The notes: generated by a model from the letters alone, not told the origin. DNA of 64,000 nucleotides from Paraburkholderia lacunae (GCF_003353175.1 NZ_QHKS01000008.1:186001-250000), one strand, 5' to 3'. Positions 35,012 to 44,406 are shown, numbered from the stretch's first letter. Program-made: numbers and translations.

Positions 35012-35431
35012 ATGAATCCATCGGAACGTATTGACCATCTGATTGCAGAACTCACCGACTGGCGCGGCAAAACGTTCGCCAGCATCCGCAAGAGCATCCT
35101 TGCGGCCGACCGGGAAATAATCGAGGAATGGAAGTGGATGGGAAGCCCGGTATGGTCTCGCGATGGGATAATCGCGGTCGCCAACGCTCACAAAGAGAAG
35201 GTGAAGCTGACCTTCGCTTATGGGGCGAGCCTCCCGGATCCGGACCAGCTCTTCAACGCGGGCCTCGAAGGCAACGCAAGACGAGCGATCGATTTTTTCG
35301 AGGGCGATAAGATTAATGAGCGTGCTCTAAAAAATCTCATCCGTGCCGCTATTGAGTACAACCAGAGCAAATTGAAGAAGAAAGCGTCTGCGGGTACTCG
35401 AGCGAAAGTGCGCAAAAGTAAAGAGACATAA
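35012..35431 (+). CDS. DUF1801 family protein
   Basis: A 139-residue soluble protein starting MNPSERIDHLIAELTDWRGK, with EIIEEWKWMGSPVWSRDGII and KVKLTFAYGASLPDP, the pattern of DUF1801 (YdhG-like fold). The tail is Lys/Arg-rich (KLKKKASAGTRAKVRKSK). Function unknown. GGAG lies six bases before this ATG, so it is preferred to the one at 34994. Confidence 0.8.
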   Translation: MNPSERIDHLIAELTDWRGKTFASIRKSILAADREIIEEWKWMGSPVWSRDGIIAVANAHKEKVKLTFAYGASLPDPDQLFNAGLEGNARRAIDFFEGDKINERALKNLIRAAIEYNQSKLKKKASAGTRAKVRKSKET

Positions 35432-35665
35432 AGCTATAGCTTGTTCTCGCGTGTGTCTCGCTGACCCGGATGTGTGCCGCCGCGGGAGCAGTGCCGCTTA
35501 CCCGGAAAGAAACTTAGCTTGGCAAGCAACTACTTTGGTGTGCAAGCAGCGGCCCGTGCACTAGCCGCTGCTCGCAACATCCATCGCGATGGCATCGCGC
35601 CTACGAGCTTCAATCAGGCGCAGCTTAACAACGCGGCCACCCGAACATTAGCAAGGAGTGGAAAT

Positions 35666-35905
35666 ATGATCGAAGATAGGGATTTGGCGTTGGAAGTAAG
35701 CAACCGAATGCTGAAGATAAACGCATCGATAGATGATTCGATAATTTTCGTTCAGCAGCATTGCTCCGTCGAGGAAATTGAGAGGTTCAAGATGGCTATG
35801 GGAGAGGTGATGTACAAAGTATTTGAGGAAGCGCTCATACCAATATATAAGAAACACCCCGACCTGGTTCCGAAGGGCCAACGCGTGAGCGGCATAAACG
35901 ATTGA
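35666..35905 (+). CDS. small conserved hypothetical protein
   Basis: A 79-residue helical, acidic protein starting MIEDRDLALEVSNRMLKINA, with CSVEEIERFKMAMGEVMYKV and a KKHPDLVPKGQ tail. No family recognised, but the sequence is clearly protein-like. AAGGAG precedes the ATG. The gene is AT-richer than the window average and is closed by the terminator at 35922-35949. Confidence 0.7.
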   Translation: MIEDRDLALEVSNRMLKINASIDDSIIFVQQHCSVEEIERFKMAMGEVMYKVFEEALIPIYKKHPDLVPKGQRVSGIND

Positions 35906-35921
35906 AGTTTGCGTTCGTGAC

Positions 35922-35949
35922 AAAAAAGCGCGAGCAATCGCGCTTTTTT
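35922..35949. terminator. bidirectional intrinsic terminator
   Basis: Six A, then GCGCGA, a GCAA loop, TCGCGC and six T form a symmetrical 12-bp stem usable on both strands. On the plus strand it ends the 79-residue gene; on the minus strand it would follow the phospholipase C remnant. Confidence 0.9.
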
Positions 35950-35986
35950 GTCTTGGCAAGGTGTGGCTAGTATTGAGCGCTATAGC

Positions 35987-36166
35987 CTAGAACAGTTCGC
36001 GGTTGCACTCGCTGCCATGCCTGCCGCCAATCTGCGACGCCTGCGAAGCAGTCTGTTTTACGTTACCCGCGAACTTACGCACAAAACCGTTCGGGCCGAA
36101 CACTTCCAACGCGTCCACGCCGCTCGTCGTCGCTAGGTCGAAGCACCGCGTCCCGCCGTCGTACCT
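35987..36166 (-). pseudogene. C-terminal remnant of a phospholipase C (DUF756 domain)
   Basis: The minus strand reads RYDGGTRCFDLATTSGVDAL and then EVFGPNGFVRKFAGN. The GPNGFVR(K/R)FAG motif is characteristic of the DUF756 repeats at the end of non-hemolytic phospholipase C. About 60 codons and the stop remain, followed by the terminator on that strand. The catalytic part is absent: the DNA upstream belongs to the debranching-enzyme gene. Confidence 0.6.
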
Positions 36167-36286
36167 CAAGCGGCATGGACAGCTTTAGGTTACGGTTATC
36201 CATATTTGGAGCTGTGTGAACGATTGTGCTGAGTTGTGTACGGCGCACACCGAAAGATCAGCGGCTTTGCACACTACGGTACATCC

Positions 36287-38362
36287 ATGACACGCATCGA
36301 CAGGCCCTTTGACATCACGCGTCTCGAAGACGAATGGCTCGAAGCGGACGGCTTTGGCGGTTTCGCGTCAGGCACCGTCGGCACGATGCGCACGCGCCGC
36401 TATCATGCGTTGCTGCTGACCGCCACACGTGCCCCGGGCGGGCGCGTCGTGCTCGTCAACGGTGTCGAGGTGTGGCTCGAAGCGAACGGCAAGCGCTATC
36501 CGTTGAGCATGCAGCGCTATGTGCCGGACGTGATCTATCCGGACCTCACCGCGAGCCTGTTGGATTTCGATACACAGCCGTGGCCGACGTGGCGTTTTCA
36601 CCTCGATGAGCAAACGCAACTGACGGCCGAAGTCTTCGTCAGCAAGACGACGTGCGAAACGGTTTTGCTTTGGCGACTTGAGGGCGCCGACGCGGCCGTT
36701 CAATCGAGCGCGTTCACGTTGAAAGTGCGGCCGTTGCTTTCCGGCCGCGGCTATCATGCGCTGCATCATGAAAATCCCGCGTTCAACTTCAATGCGCAAA
36801 CGAGCGGCGAGCAAGCGTGCGTCAGTTGGCAACCCTACGGCGACTTGCCCGTCATTGACGCCGTAACGAACGGCGCCTACACGCACGCACCCGACTGGTA
36901 TCGAAACTTCTGCTACGTCCGCGAGCGCGAGCGTGGTCTCGACTTCAGCGAGGATCTCGCGACCCCTGGCGTATTCAGCTTCAATCTCGCCGATGGCGAA
37001 GCGGTGATGATCCTGAGCGCATCAGCATCAGCATCAGCATCAGCATCAGCATCGGCATCGGCATCGGCATCGGCATCGGCATCGGCATCGGCATCGGCAT
37101 CAGCATCAGCATCGGCATCGGCCGTGGCCTCGGCACAGACCCCAAGCACACAACCCGCCGCGGCCCGCGCCGCGGAACTCGCCGCCATCGAACGGCGACG
37201 CCGTCTCGCACTGGGCTCCCGTCTCCAGCGCTCCGCCGATGCCTACATCGTCACACGCAACGAAGGCCGTACGATCGTCGCAGGCTTTCCGTGGTTTACC
37301 GATTGGGGCCGCGATACGTTCATCGCCATGCGCGGCTTGCTGATCGCATCGGGCCGTTACGACGACGCGGCCGCAATCTTGCTCGAATGGACCGGCACGT
37401 TATCCGAAGGCATGCTGCCGAACCGCTTCCCCGACTATGGCGACACACCGGAATACAACTCCGTCGATGCGTCGTTGTGGTTCGCCATCGCAGTGCACGA
37501 CTATCTGGCGACCCGTCACGCCACCACAGCCACACGCACGCGCCTGCAGCAGGCAGTAGAAGCGATCCTCACGGGCTACACGAACGGCACGCGCTTCGGG
37601 ATCAAAGCGTCTTCTGACGACGGTCTTCTGAGTGCGGGCGTGCGCGGCGTGCAACTTACGTGGATGGACGCGAAGGTTGGCGACTGGGTGGTCACGCCGC
37701 GCATCGGCAAACCGGTGGAAGTGCAAGCGCTATGGATCAACGCGTTGCGCATTGCAGCAATGTGGAATCCGCAATGGCGGCAGCCAGCCGAGCGAGCGTC
37801 GCAGGCGTTTCACGAACGCTTTGTTGACCCATCGACCCAAGCGCTTTTCGATAACGTCGACGTCGACCACGTCAAAGGCGCTGTCGATCGCTCGATCCGG
37901 CCGAATCAGATCTTTGCGGCAGGCGGCCTGCCGTTTCCGTTACTCGACGGCGCGGCGGCGCGCGCGGTGGTCGATCAGGTCGAAACGCAACTGCTTACGC
38001 CGTTAGGTCTGAGAACACTCGCACCGTCCGATCCCGCCTATCGTGGGCACTACGCCGGTACTCCGTTGGAGCGCGACGGCGCCTACCATCAAGGTACGGT
38101 TTGGCCGTGGTTGCTCGGCCCGTTTGTCGAAGCGTGGCTGCGGGTTCACGCGACCGAGCCCGATGCCCGCGCTCAAGTCAAAGCGCGCTTTCTCGACCCG
38201 CTCTACGCGCATCTCGACCACGCCGGCCTCGACCACCTCTGCGAAATCGCCGACGGCGACGCGCCGCACACACCCGCCGGCACGCCGTTTCAGGCGTGGT
38301 CGCTGGGCGAGTTGCTGCGCATCGAAAATCTGCTTGCCCAGTTGGAACCCATCGCCGTCTAA
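36287..38362 (+). CDS. amylo-alpha-1,6-glucosidase (glycogen debranching type) with an internal Ala-Ser repeat
   Basis: A 691-residue protein. The N-terminal GDE domain starts [20 protein letters not shown] with [20 protein letters not shown]. The C-terminal (alpha/alpha)6 glucosidase domain holds [39 protein letters not shown] and [19 protein letters not shown]. It would hydrolyse alpha-1,6 branches of glycogen-like glucans. Between the domains lies an (Ala-Ser)17 tract coded by a 6-bp repeat. Twenty-seven codons after the stop the GH63-like gene begins, so the two are one operon with the kinase at 41356. Confidence 0.88.
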   Translation: MTRIDRPFDITRLEDEWLEADGFGGFASGTVGTMRTRRYHALLLTATRAPGGRVVLVNGVEVWLEANGKRYPLSMQRYVPDVIYPDLTASLLDFDTQPWPTWRFHLDEQTQLTAEVFVSKTTCETVLLWRLEGADAAVQSSAFTLKVRPLLSGRGYHALHHENPAFNFNAQTSGEQACVSWQPYGDLPVIDAVTNGAYTHAPDWYRNFCYVRERERGLDFSEDLATPGVFSFNLADGEAVMILSASASASASASASASASASASASASASASASASASAVASAQTPSTQPAAARAAELAAIERRRRLALGSRLQRSADAYIVTRNEGRTIVAGFPWFTDWGRDTFIAMRGLLIASGRYDDAAAILLEWTGTLSEGMLPNRFPDYGDTPEYNSVDASLWFAIAVHDYLATRHATTATRTRLQQAVEAILTGYTNGTRFGIKASSDDGLLSAGVRGVQLTWMDAKVGDWVVTPRIGKPVEVQALWINALRIAAMWNPQWRQPAERASQAFHERFVDPSTQALFDNVDVDHVKGAVDRSIRPNQIFAAGGLPFPLLDGAAARAVVDQVETQLLTPLGLRTLAPSDPAYRGHYAGTPLERDGAYHQGTVWPWLLGPFVEAWLRVHATEPDARAQVKARFLDPLYAHLDHAGLDHLCEIADGDAPHTPAGTPFQAWSLGELLRIENLLAQLEPIAV
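37019..37120 (+). repeat. 17-copy hexanucleotide repeat inside the debranching gene
   Basis: Seventeen perfect 6-bp units of GCATCA or GCATCG (order 5 TCA, 8 TCG, 2 TCA, 2 TCG) encode alternating Ala and Ser. Only the third base of the Ser codon varies. Slippage changes the length by two residues without a frameshift, so it can tune the inter-domain linker. Confidence 0.95.
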
Positions 38363-38413
38363 ACCGCGCTACGATGTGAAACCTGCCGCCAAGCTCGACG
38401 CAAGGACGCATTC

Positions 38414-41179
38414 ATGCCACCACTGCGCGCTGCCAATTTGCTCGCCACTACTGAAGGTTCACGCCTGCATTCGGCCGATTGTGCCCACTGGCAACGCTGG
38501 GGGCCCTATCTCAGCGAGCGTCAGTGGGGCACGGTGCGGGAGGATTACAGCGCGAACGGCACCGCATGGGACTACTTTCCGCACGACCACGCGCGCAGCC
38601 GCGCCTACCGTTGGGGTGAAGACGGCATCGCCGGTTTCGGCGACGACAAGCTCAGCTGGTGCGTCTCGCTCGCGCTGTGGAACCGCAAGGATCCGATCCT
38701 GAAGGAGCGTCTGTTCGGACTCACCAATGCGCAGGGCAATCACGGCGAGGACGTGAAGGAGTTGTACTTCTACCTCGACGGCACGCCCACGCATTCGTAT
38801 ATGCGGATGCTCTACAAATACCCCCACGCCGCCTTTCCCTACGACGATCTGGTTCAGGAAAACGCGCGGCGCGGCGCCGACATGCCGGAGTACGAAATCC
38901 TCGATACCGGTGTGTTCGACGATTCGCGCTATTTCGACGTGCAGGTCGAGTACGCAAAACACGCACCCGACGATATCCTGATGCGCGTGACGATCGAGAA
39001 TCGCGCGGACCAGGCGGCGGCGCTCGACGTGCTGCCGCAGATCTGGGCGCGCAATTCGTGGTCGTGGAAGGAAAACAAGGACAAGCCTTCGCTGGTTGCG
39101 GGCGCAGACCACGACGGAGAAGCGCATCTGGTCGGCCGTCAGCATGGTCATGAGCCGATCGTCGTGACGGCGTGGTCGAAGGACGCGCCACAGCCGACGT
39201 GGCTTTTCTGCGAGAACGACACCAACGTCAAGCGCTTGTACAACATGGACGGCGCGGGCCCGTTCAAAGACGGCTTCAACGACTACCTCGTGCACGGCGA
39301 CACGCAAGCGGTGCGCCACGATGCCGGCACCAAGGCCGCCGCGCACGCGCCGCTCGAACTCGCGCCGCACGGCCGTGCCGTGGTGTATCTGCGCTGGCGT
39401 CCCCAGTCGTCCCCGGATGACGTGTTGCTCGACGCCGACGCGGTGTTCGCTCGCCGGATCGCCGAGGCAGACGAATTCTATGGCGCGCTGCAGCATGAAA
39501 TCGGCGATCCCGACGCGCGCCTCGTGCAGCGTCAGGCGCTGGCGGGGATGCTGTGGTCCAAGCAGTATTACCAGTTCGACGTGCATCGCTGGCTCGAAGG
39601 CGATCCGCTGCAACCCAAACCGCCCGGGAGCCGCAAGCAGGGCCGCAACTCGGAGTGGCAGCATCTGTGCAACGCGGACATTGTGTCGATGCCCGACAAG
39701 TGGGAATACCCGTGGTACGCGTCGTGGGACCTGGCGTTTCAAGCGGCCGCGTTCGCGCTGATCGATCCGGCGTTTGCGAAGCGGCAATTGCTGCTGCTCG
39801 TGAAAGATCGCTATCAGCATCCGAACGGCCAGTTGCCCGCGTACGAATGGGCGTTCGGCGATGCGAATCCGCCGGTGCATGCGTGGGCCGCGTGGCGCGT
39901 CTATGAAATCGACCGCGCGCTGACCGGCAAAGCGGATCGCGACTTTCTCGAACTCGTCTTTCACAAGCTCTTGCTGAATTTCTCCTGGTGGGTGAACCGT
40001 AAGGACGCCGACGACCGCAATATTTTTCAGGGCGGTTTTCTCGGGCTCGACAATATCGGCATCTTCGATCGCTCGTCGCCGCTGCCGACCGGCGGGCACA
40101 TCGACCAGGCCGACGGCACCGCATGGATGGCCGCGTATGCGCTCGACCTGATGCGCATTGCACTCGAGCTCGCGTTTGCGAACCATGTATTCGTCGATAT
40201 CGGCGTGAAGTTTTTCGAGCACTTCCTGTATATCGCTCAAGCCGTCAGTTGCGACGACGGTTGCGATACCGGCCTATGGGACGGCGAGGACGAATTCTTC
40301 TATGACAAGCTGCGCTTGCCCGACGGCGGCAACATACCGATGCGGTTGCGCTCGATAGTCGGCCTGATTCCGCTGTTCGCGGTCCATGTGCTCGAAGAGC
40401 GCCTGCATGGCGGCTTGCCGTCGTTGCGCGAGCGGCTCGTCTGGTTCCTCGAGCATCGGCCCGATCTGGCGAAGCTGGTATCGCGCTGGAACGAACCCGG
40501 CAAAGGTAATAGCCTGCTGCTCTCGGTGTTGCGCGGGCATCGAATGAAAGCACTGCTGCGCCGTGCGCTCGACGAAAGCGAATTCCTCTCCGATCACGGC
40601 GTGCGGGCGCTGTCGCGCGTGCATCGCGATCAACCGTTCGTGTTCAGCCACAACGGCGAGAGCTTCAGCGTCAAGTACCTGCCGGCCGAATCGGATTCGC
40701 GCGTGTTCGGCGGTAACTCGAACTGGCGGGGGCCGGTGTGGATGCCGGTGAACTACCTGCTGATCGAGTCGTTGTACGAATTTCATCGCTACTACGGAGA
40801 CGATTTTCGCGTCGAGTATCCGACCGGCTCAGGCCAGAAGTTCTCGCTGTGCGAGATCGGCGACGAACTGGCGCGCCGCGCGACCACGCTGTTTCTCAAG
40901 GACAAGGACGGCGAGCGGCCGGTGATGGGCGCGTATCCGCTCTTGCAGGCCGACCCGCGTTCGCGCGATCTCGTGCTGTTCCACGAGTATTTCCACGGCG
41001 ACAACGGGCGCGGCGTAGGCGCTTCGCATCAAACCGGCTGGAGCGGCCTGGTCGCCTTGCTGCTGCAACCGCGAGCGATGGCCACGTCGGGCAACGTGCC
41101 GCTGCCGGGCGAACCGGAACCGGCTCCAGCGGCGGGACGCACGCCGGAGCCTGCGCTGGCCACCGCGGCGGCGAAGTAG
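38414..41179 (+). CDS. GH63-family glycoside hydrolase (MGH1-type)
   Basis: A 921-residue cytoplasmic protein related to mannosyl-oligosaccharide glucosidases. The N-terminus has HWQRWGPYLSERQWGTVRED and the core has WEYPWYASWDLAFQAAAFAL, an AYEWAFGDANPP stretch with candidate acid residues, and NWRGPVWMPVNYLLIESLYE. Bacterial members act on alpha-glucosides such as mannosylglycerate or trehalose-type sugars, but the substrate here is unknown. The last 30 residues are Pro/Ala-rich. It lies between the debranching enzyme and a ROK kinase, pointing to alpha-glucan or glucoside catabolism. Confidence 0.85.
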   Translation: MPPLRAANLLATTEGSRLHSADCAHWQRWGPYLSERQWGTVREDYSANGTAWDYFPHDHARSRAYRWGEDGIAGFGDDKLSWCVSLALWNRKDPILKERLFGLTNAQGNHGEDVKELYFYLDGTPTHSYMRMLYKYPHAAFPYDDLVQENARRGADMPEYEILDTGVFDDSRYFDVQVEYAKHAPDDILMRVTIENRADQAAALDVLPQIWARNSWSWKENKDKPSLVAGADHDGEAHLVGRQHGHEPIVVTAWSKDAPQPTWLFCENDTNVKRLYNMDGAGPFKDGFNDYLVHGDTQAVRHDAGTKAAAHAPLELAPHGRAVVYLRWRPQSSPDDVLLDADAVFARRIAEADEFYGALQHEIGDPDARLVQRQALAGMLWSKQYYQFDVHRWLEGDPLQPKPPGSRKQGRNSEWQHLCNADIVSMPDKWEYPWYASWDLAFQAAAFALIDPAFAKRQLLLLVKDRYQHPNGQLPAYEWAFGDANPPVHAWAAWRVYEIDRALTGKADRDFLELVFHKLLLNFSWWVNRKDADDRNIFQGGFLGLDNIGIFDRSSPLPTGGHIDQADGTAWMAAYALDLMRIALELAFANHVFVDIGVKFFEHFLYIAQAVSCDDGCDTGLWDGEDEFFYDKLRLPDGGNIPMRLRSIVGLIPLFAVHVLEERLHGGLPSLRERLVWFLEHRPDLAKLVSRWNEPGKGNSLLLSVLRGHRMKALLRRALDESEFLSDHGVRALSRVHRDQPFVFSHNGESFSVKYLPAESDSRVFGGNSNWRGPVWMPVNYLLIESLYEFHRYYGDDFRVEYPTGSGQKFSLCEIGDELARRATTLFLKDKDGERPVMGAYPLLQADPRSRDLVLFHEYFHGDNGRGVGASHQTGWSGLVALLLQPRAMATSGNVPLPGEPEPAPAAGRTPEPALATAAAK

Positions 41180-41182
41180 CTA

Positions 41183-41275
41183 ATGCAAGCAAACGCGCAA
41201 GCAAACGCGCAAGCAAACGCGCAAGAAAACGCGCAAGAAAACGCGCAAGCGGACGCGCTGCTCGCAAGCAACTGA
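41183..41275 (+). CDS. possible 30-residue repeat peptide (QANA repeats)
   Basis: An ATG four bases after the GH63 stop opens a frame coding for repeats of Gln-Ala-Asn-Ala, later Gln-Glu-Asn-Ala, ending ADALLASN. The close spacing would allow translational coupling. The frame may simply be a by-product of the underlying 12-bp repeat, so expression is doubtful. Confidence 0.3.
   Translation: MQANAQANAQANAQENAQENAQADALLASN
41185..41256 (+). repeat. six tandem 12-bp units
   Basis: Units GCAAGCAAACGC (three copies), GCAAGAAAACGC (two) and GCAAGCGGACGC (one) follow one another without spacers between the GH63 gene and the ROK kinase. Confidence 0.95.
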
Positions 41276-41355
41276 CCTGCATGCCGGCCTTTGCAAAGGA
41301 ATGCAGTCGAGAAGAAGTCACTCCATGAGACGCGGCAACCCATTCGGGGGACGTT

Positions 41356-42156
41356 ATGGCAACACGCAAAAAGAAAGTGACTAGCGGCGCTGAGCGGATT
41401 CTGGCGATCGACGTCGGCGGAACCGGGCTGAAGGCCGCGATCATCGGCGCTGATGGACAGATGAAAACCGAGCGCTTGCGAGTGGCGACGCCGCATCCGT
41501 GCACGCCGGATCAGCTGGTGGATGCGTTGGTGCAGCTGGTGGAGCCGCTTGTCGAGAAGGAGCCGCCTACGCTGATGTCGATCGGCTTTCCGGGCGTGGT
41601 GCGCGACAACCGCATTTTGACCGCGCCGCACTTCGGCGTTGAAGGCTGGCACGACTTTCCGCTGGCCGATTCGCTGGCGCAGCGCCTGGGCGGTTTGCGG
41701 GTACGAATGATCAACGATGCCGAGGTGCAAGGGTTCGCCGCGATTGAAGGCCGCGGCCTCGAGTTCGTGCTGACGCTCGGCACCGGCGCGGGTACGGCGC
41801 TCTTTCGCGACGGCGAGTTGATGCCTCACCTGGAGCTTGCCCATCATCCGGTGAGCAGGAAGGGCTTGGCGTATGACGAGTACATCGGCGAGGCGGCGCG
41901 CGAGAAGGCGGGGAATAAGCGCTGGAATCGCCGCGTCGGGAAGGTGATCGGCATTCTTGCTTCGCTGGTGAATTACGACAAGCTTTGGATCGGCGGCGGC
42001 AACGCCGCGCGGCTGAAGATCGATTTGCCGGCCAACGTCGCGACGGTTTCGAACGATGCGGGTATCGAGGGCGGCGCGCGGTTATGGCATCCGAAGTCGG
42101 TGCGCGAGACGCGGCAGTTGCCGCAGGCCAATCAACGGACTGGCGCGTTCAAGTGA
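41356..42156 (+). CDS. ROK-family sugar kinase, polyphosphate-glucokinase-like
   Basis: A 266-residue kinase. The phosphate-1 motif ILAIDVGGTGLKAAIIG is near residue 16, MINDAEVQGFAAIEG is near residue 116, TLGTGAGTALFRDG is near 141, and WIGGGNAARLKI is near 213. These match the PpgK-like branch of the ROK family, which phosphorylates glucose with polyphosphate or ATP. Glucose released by the two upstream hydrolases is the natural substrate. The basic start MATRKKKVTSGAE is not a signal peptide. Confidence 0.85.
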   Translation: MATRKKKVTSGAERILAIDVGGTGLKAAIIGADGQMKTERLRVATPHPCTPDQLVDALVQLVEPLVEKEPPTLMSIGFPGVVRDNRILTAPHFGVEGWHDFPLADSLAQRLGGLRVRMINDAEVQGFAAIEGRGLEFVLTLGTGAGTALFRDGELMPHLELAHHPVSRKGLAYDEYIGEAAREKAGNKRWNRRVGKVIGILASLVNYDKLWIGGGNAARLKIDLPANVATVSNDAGIEGGARLWHPKSVRETRQLPQANQRTGAFK

Positions 42157-42469
42157 CGGCGTTGCTGACTGTGTCGCTGCGGCATCGTCAAGCTGCGTCT
42201 TACAGCATGGCCCGCCGCGGATCGAAGGGACAGGCGGGCACGTCGGGCATGGCAGTAAGCCTGTATGCCTGCAAGCGAGAAACCGATGTATCGCGCTAGA
42301 ATCGTCGCAGACCGCCAACACGTCCGTTGTCGCAGACGAAAGCTCGCTGCTCGACACGTTGCGCAGCGAGCGCGAGCCAGTCGAACGTTTTAGCCGATTC
42401 CTCGATTGACGAGCGTTGCCGCTTGCCGTCGCCCGCAGACACTCGTAGCCATTTTTCTATCGGACCATC
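42157..42469. other. intergenic region before the HiPIP gene
   Basis: About 310 bases hold the HiPIP promoter and no supported gene. I see no strong hairpin with a U run after the kinase. Confidence 0.4.
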
Positions 42470-42781
42470 ATGAAAACATCGCGCCGAAACTTTCTGATGC
42501 TGAGTGTGGGCGTCGGTTCATCGCTGGTGCTGTCCCGTGCAGCGTTCGCCGACTCAGCCGGCAAGCTCAGCGAAGCCGATCCGAAGGCACAAGCCGTCGG
42601 CTATAAAGAGGACGCTTCCAAGGTCGACAAGGCGAAATTCCCTAACTACACAGCAGGACAAACATGCGGCAACTGCTCGCTGTTCCAGGGTAAAGCGACG
42701 GACGCGTATGGCGGCTGCACGCTGTTCGGCGACAAGCAGGTCGCCGCGCGCGGCTGGTGCAGTTCGTATTCAAACATCTGA
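42470..42781 (+). CDS. high-potential iron-sulfur protein (HiPIP)
   Basis: A 103-residue periplasmic electron carrier. The Tat signal is MKTSRRNFLMLSVGVGSSLV with the SRRNF twin-arginine box. The mature part has four Cys ligands for one [4Fe-4S] cluster: Cys66, Cys69, Cys83, Cys97 (QTCGNCSLF, GGCTLFG, RGWCSSY). Length and spacing fit HiPIPs of Burkholderiales. Possible partners are the cytochromes in the window, but none is adjacent. Confidence 0.92.
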   Translation: MKTSRRNFLMLSVGVGSSLVLSRAAFADSAGKLSEADPKAQAVGYKEDASKVDKAKFPNYTAGQTCGNCSLFQGKATDAYGGCTLFGDKQVAARGWCSSYSNI

Positions 42782-42806
42782 TGTGAATGCGCGCCGCGCG
42801 CGCATC

Positions 42807-43193
42807 TCATTTCAATGCGTCCAGCACCAGTTGGTGCGAATGGCCGATCCACACTGCCGCGTCGCGATGATCGCGTAGTGCGTCGCCTGTGTTCGGGTGC
42901 AGAAAAATATCGAGCGCGCCGTGATTCAGCGTGAGCCAGCCGACCAGTTCGGCGAACTGCTCGTGGCCGAACGCAAGCTGATACGACCACATCGGATGCG
43001 GCCCGACCGGCCGCTCGTGAAAGCGCCCCAATTTCAGCTTGCCGTTCCAAAGCGCGTCGATCTGCTCGCGAAAAGCCCACGCGGCGTCGCGGCTCTTTGC
43101 GTCGAAATAGATGTGGGCGTGCCAACTCTCGATAGCTGAGGTGTCGCGAAAGGTCATAGCGGGGTCCGGTGCATACCAGTCTTTATCGGACAT
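42807..43193 (-). CDS. DOPA 4,5-dioxygenase family protein
   Basis: A 128-residue protein of the extradiol-type DOPA dioxygenase family. Histidines in SWHAHIYFDAKSRDAAW, in GRFHERPVGPHPMWSYQLAF and in IFLHPNTGDALRDHRDAAVW with the terminal IGHSHQL are the probable Fe(II) ligands. The native substrate in bacteria is unclear. The start lies directly after the stop of a GNAT remnant (stop at 43194), and the HiPIP gene converges 26 bases away. Confidence 0.88.
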   Translation of the reverse strand: MSDKDWYAPDPAMTFRDTSAIESWHAHIYFDAKSRDAAWAFREQIDALWNGKLKLGRFHERPVGPHPMWSYQLAFGHEQFAELVGWLTLNHGALDIFLHPNTGDALRDHRDAAVWIGHSHQLVLDALK

Positions 43194-43301
43194 TCATTCT
43201 GCTTGAATTTCCGTTGACGCGCGCGGCGCACGCCTCATGTGAAACTGTCTTTCGTCTTCATCGACGGTCTCGAAGCCAAGGCGTTCATACAGGCGCTTCT
43301 G
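43194..43301 (-). pseudogene. 3' fragment of a GNAT acetyltransferase
   Basis: The minus strand reads QKRLYERLGFETVDEDERQF and HMRR before a TGA adjoining the ATG of the dioxygenase. The (R)LYERLGF motif with the following strand is the usual C-terminus of GNAT enzymes. A stop codon precedes the fragment in frame, so the rest is gone. Confidence 0.7.
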
Positions 43302-43358
43302 TCAAACAGGGTGTGCACGAGACATCGAGCGGCTAATTAAACTTTGCAAGGTGGGCCA

Positions 43359-43631
43359 ATGGAGATTGTCGAGCTTGAACCCAGCGTCTCAGCCGATGGG
43401 CGCACCGTGGTTTTCCTGCTTTCGGCGCGCGGGCGGGATCTCGAGTGCGCCGTCACGCGCGAGGCGTTGGAACAGCATTTCTGGCTGCAAGGCGACGCCG
43501 ACGAAGAGCGCGTACTGAAGACATTCGCGGATGGCCGCAAGCGCATTACCGCGTTGGCCGAGAGAAAGATGCTGGCGCGGCCGGGCGAGAAGATAGTGCT
43601 GACGACCGGTGATTTTGCCGCGCGGGGGTGA
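43359..43631 (+). CDS. DUF1488 family protein
   Basis: A 90-residue soluble protein starting MEIVELEPSVSADGRTVVFL, with RDLECAVTREALEQHFWLQG and a basic ADGRKRITALAERKMLARPG stretch, as in DUF1488. Function unknown. The frame opens five codons earlier, but AAGGTGGG fits the ATG at 43359. A lone gene. Confidence 0.75.
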   Translation: MEIVELEPSVSADGRTVVFLLSARGRDLECAVTREALEQHFWLQGDADEERVLKTFADGRKRITALAERKMLARPGEKIVLTTGDFAARG

Positions 43632-44106
43632 GCGGCGGGGTTGAGCGACAGGGTTAAGCGGATTTGACGCTTCGGCGCCGTTCACATGCATGCAGCCAGA
43701 CCGTATAAGAGCGCGATCGGCGGTGGTCGCACCGTCGTTTTTTTACAGCGCTTCCTCCGCCAGAGCGCAGGCCATTATTTAGGGCCCCTTGGGTCCAGAT
43801 CGCCGTCCTCCAGCGATTCGCCAAACTGGACCGCCAATTCCCCTCGTTTCGCCCAATTGCTTTCACGCTCACTCGCATAAACTGGTTTCCATGGAGCGAC
43901 AAGTCATCGAGCCCATCGACGCGGTCTTCCCCCGCGTTGTTTTGAACCGTACCGTTGATGGCAGTTTGCCGCGGTTGTCGAAAGCGGCAGGGCAGCAAAG
44001 CAGTAGGAAGTAGAAACGATTGGAACAGCGCGCAGTCGATTCATATGCGCTGAAAGCAGCAGGGGATTGCAGCGAGGTGCAGCAATATGAGGGACCGAGC
44101 TGCGAT

Positions 44107-44268
44107 GCAGTAGCAATTCGAGTAGCAGTTCATGCAGTAGCAGTTCGAGTAGCAGCTCACGCAGTAGCAGTTCGACTAGCAGTTCACGCAGTAGCAGTTC
44201 GAGTAGCAGTCCACGCGGTAGCAGTTCGAGTAGCAGTTCACGCAGTAGCAATTCGAGTAACAGTTCAC
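44107..44268 (+). repeat. six-copy 27-bp minisatellite
   Basis: Six contiguous units begin at 44107, 44134, 44161, 44188, 44215 and 44242. Each has the form GC(A/G)GTAGCA(A/G)TTCGAGT and ends AGCAGTTCAC or close to it, with one to three differences between copies. Each unit itself contains two near-identical halves (GTAGCAGTTC). The unit is a multiple of three, so frames stay open through it. Confidence 0.95.
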
Positions 44269-44349
44269 GTAGCAACAGCATTGTTAGTTAGTGGTGGGTA
44301 TCGGTCGGCAAGCATCCACGCGCCTGCACGGCTCCTCCATCCTGTCCGG

Positions 44350-44380
44350 CCCTGTTCCCTCGCGGAACAGGGTTTTTTTT
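44350..44380 (+). terminator. intrinsic terminator on the plus strand
   Basis: A perfect 9-bp stem (CCCTGTTCC / GGAACAGGG) with a 5-base loop is followed by eight T. It is among the strongest terminators in the window and ends a transcript that must cross the minisatellite. Confidence 0.92.
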
Positions 44381-44406
44381 CGTCCATGCAGCACGTGGCG
44401 ACTTTC

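Noticed and set aside
36913-37211. Minus-strand frames coding for long Ala-Asp or Met-Pro-Met-Leu runs opposite the debranching gene
   Set aside because: They are mirror images of the hexanucleotide tract; no ribosome site and no domain outside the repeat.
44107-44268. Possible CRISPR array
   Set aside because: Units are contiguous without spacers, have internal half-repeats, and no cas gene is in the window.
43904-44281. Minus-strand Leu/Glu-repeat frame (LLLRELLLELLL type)
   Set aside because: It is the complement of the 27-bp minisatellite, and the strong terminator there is oriented for plus-strand transcription.
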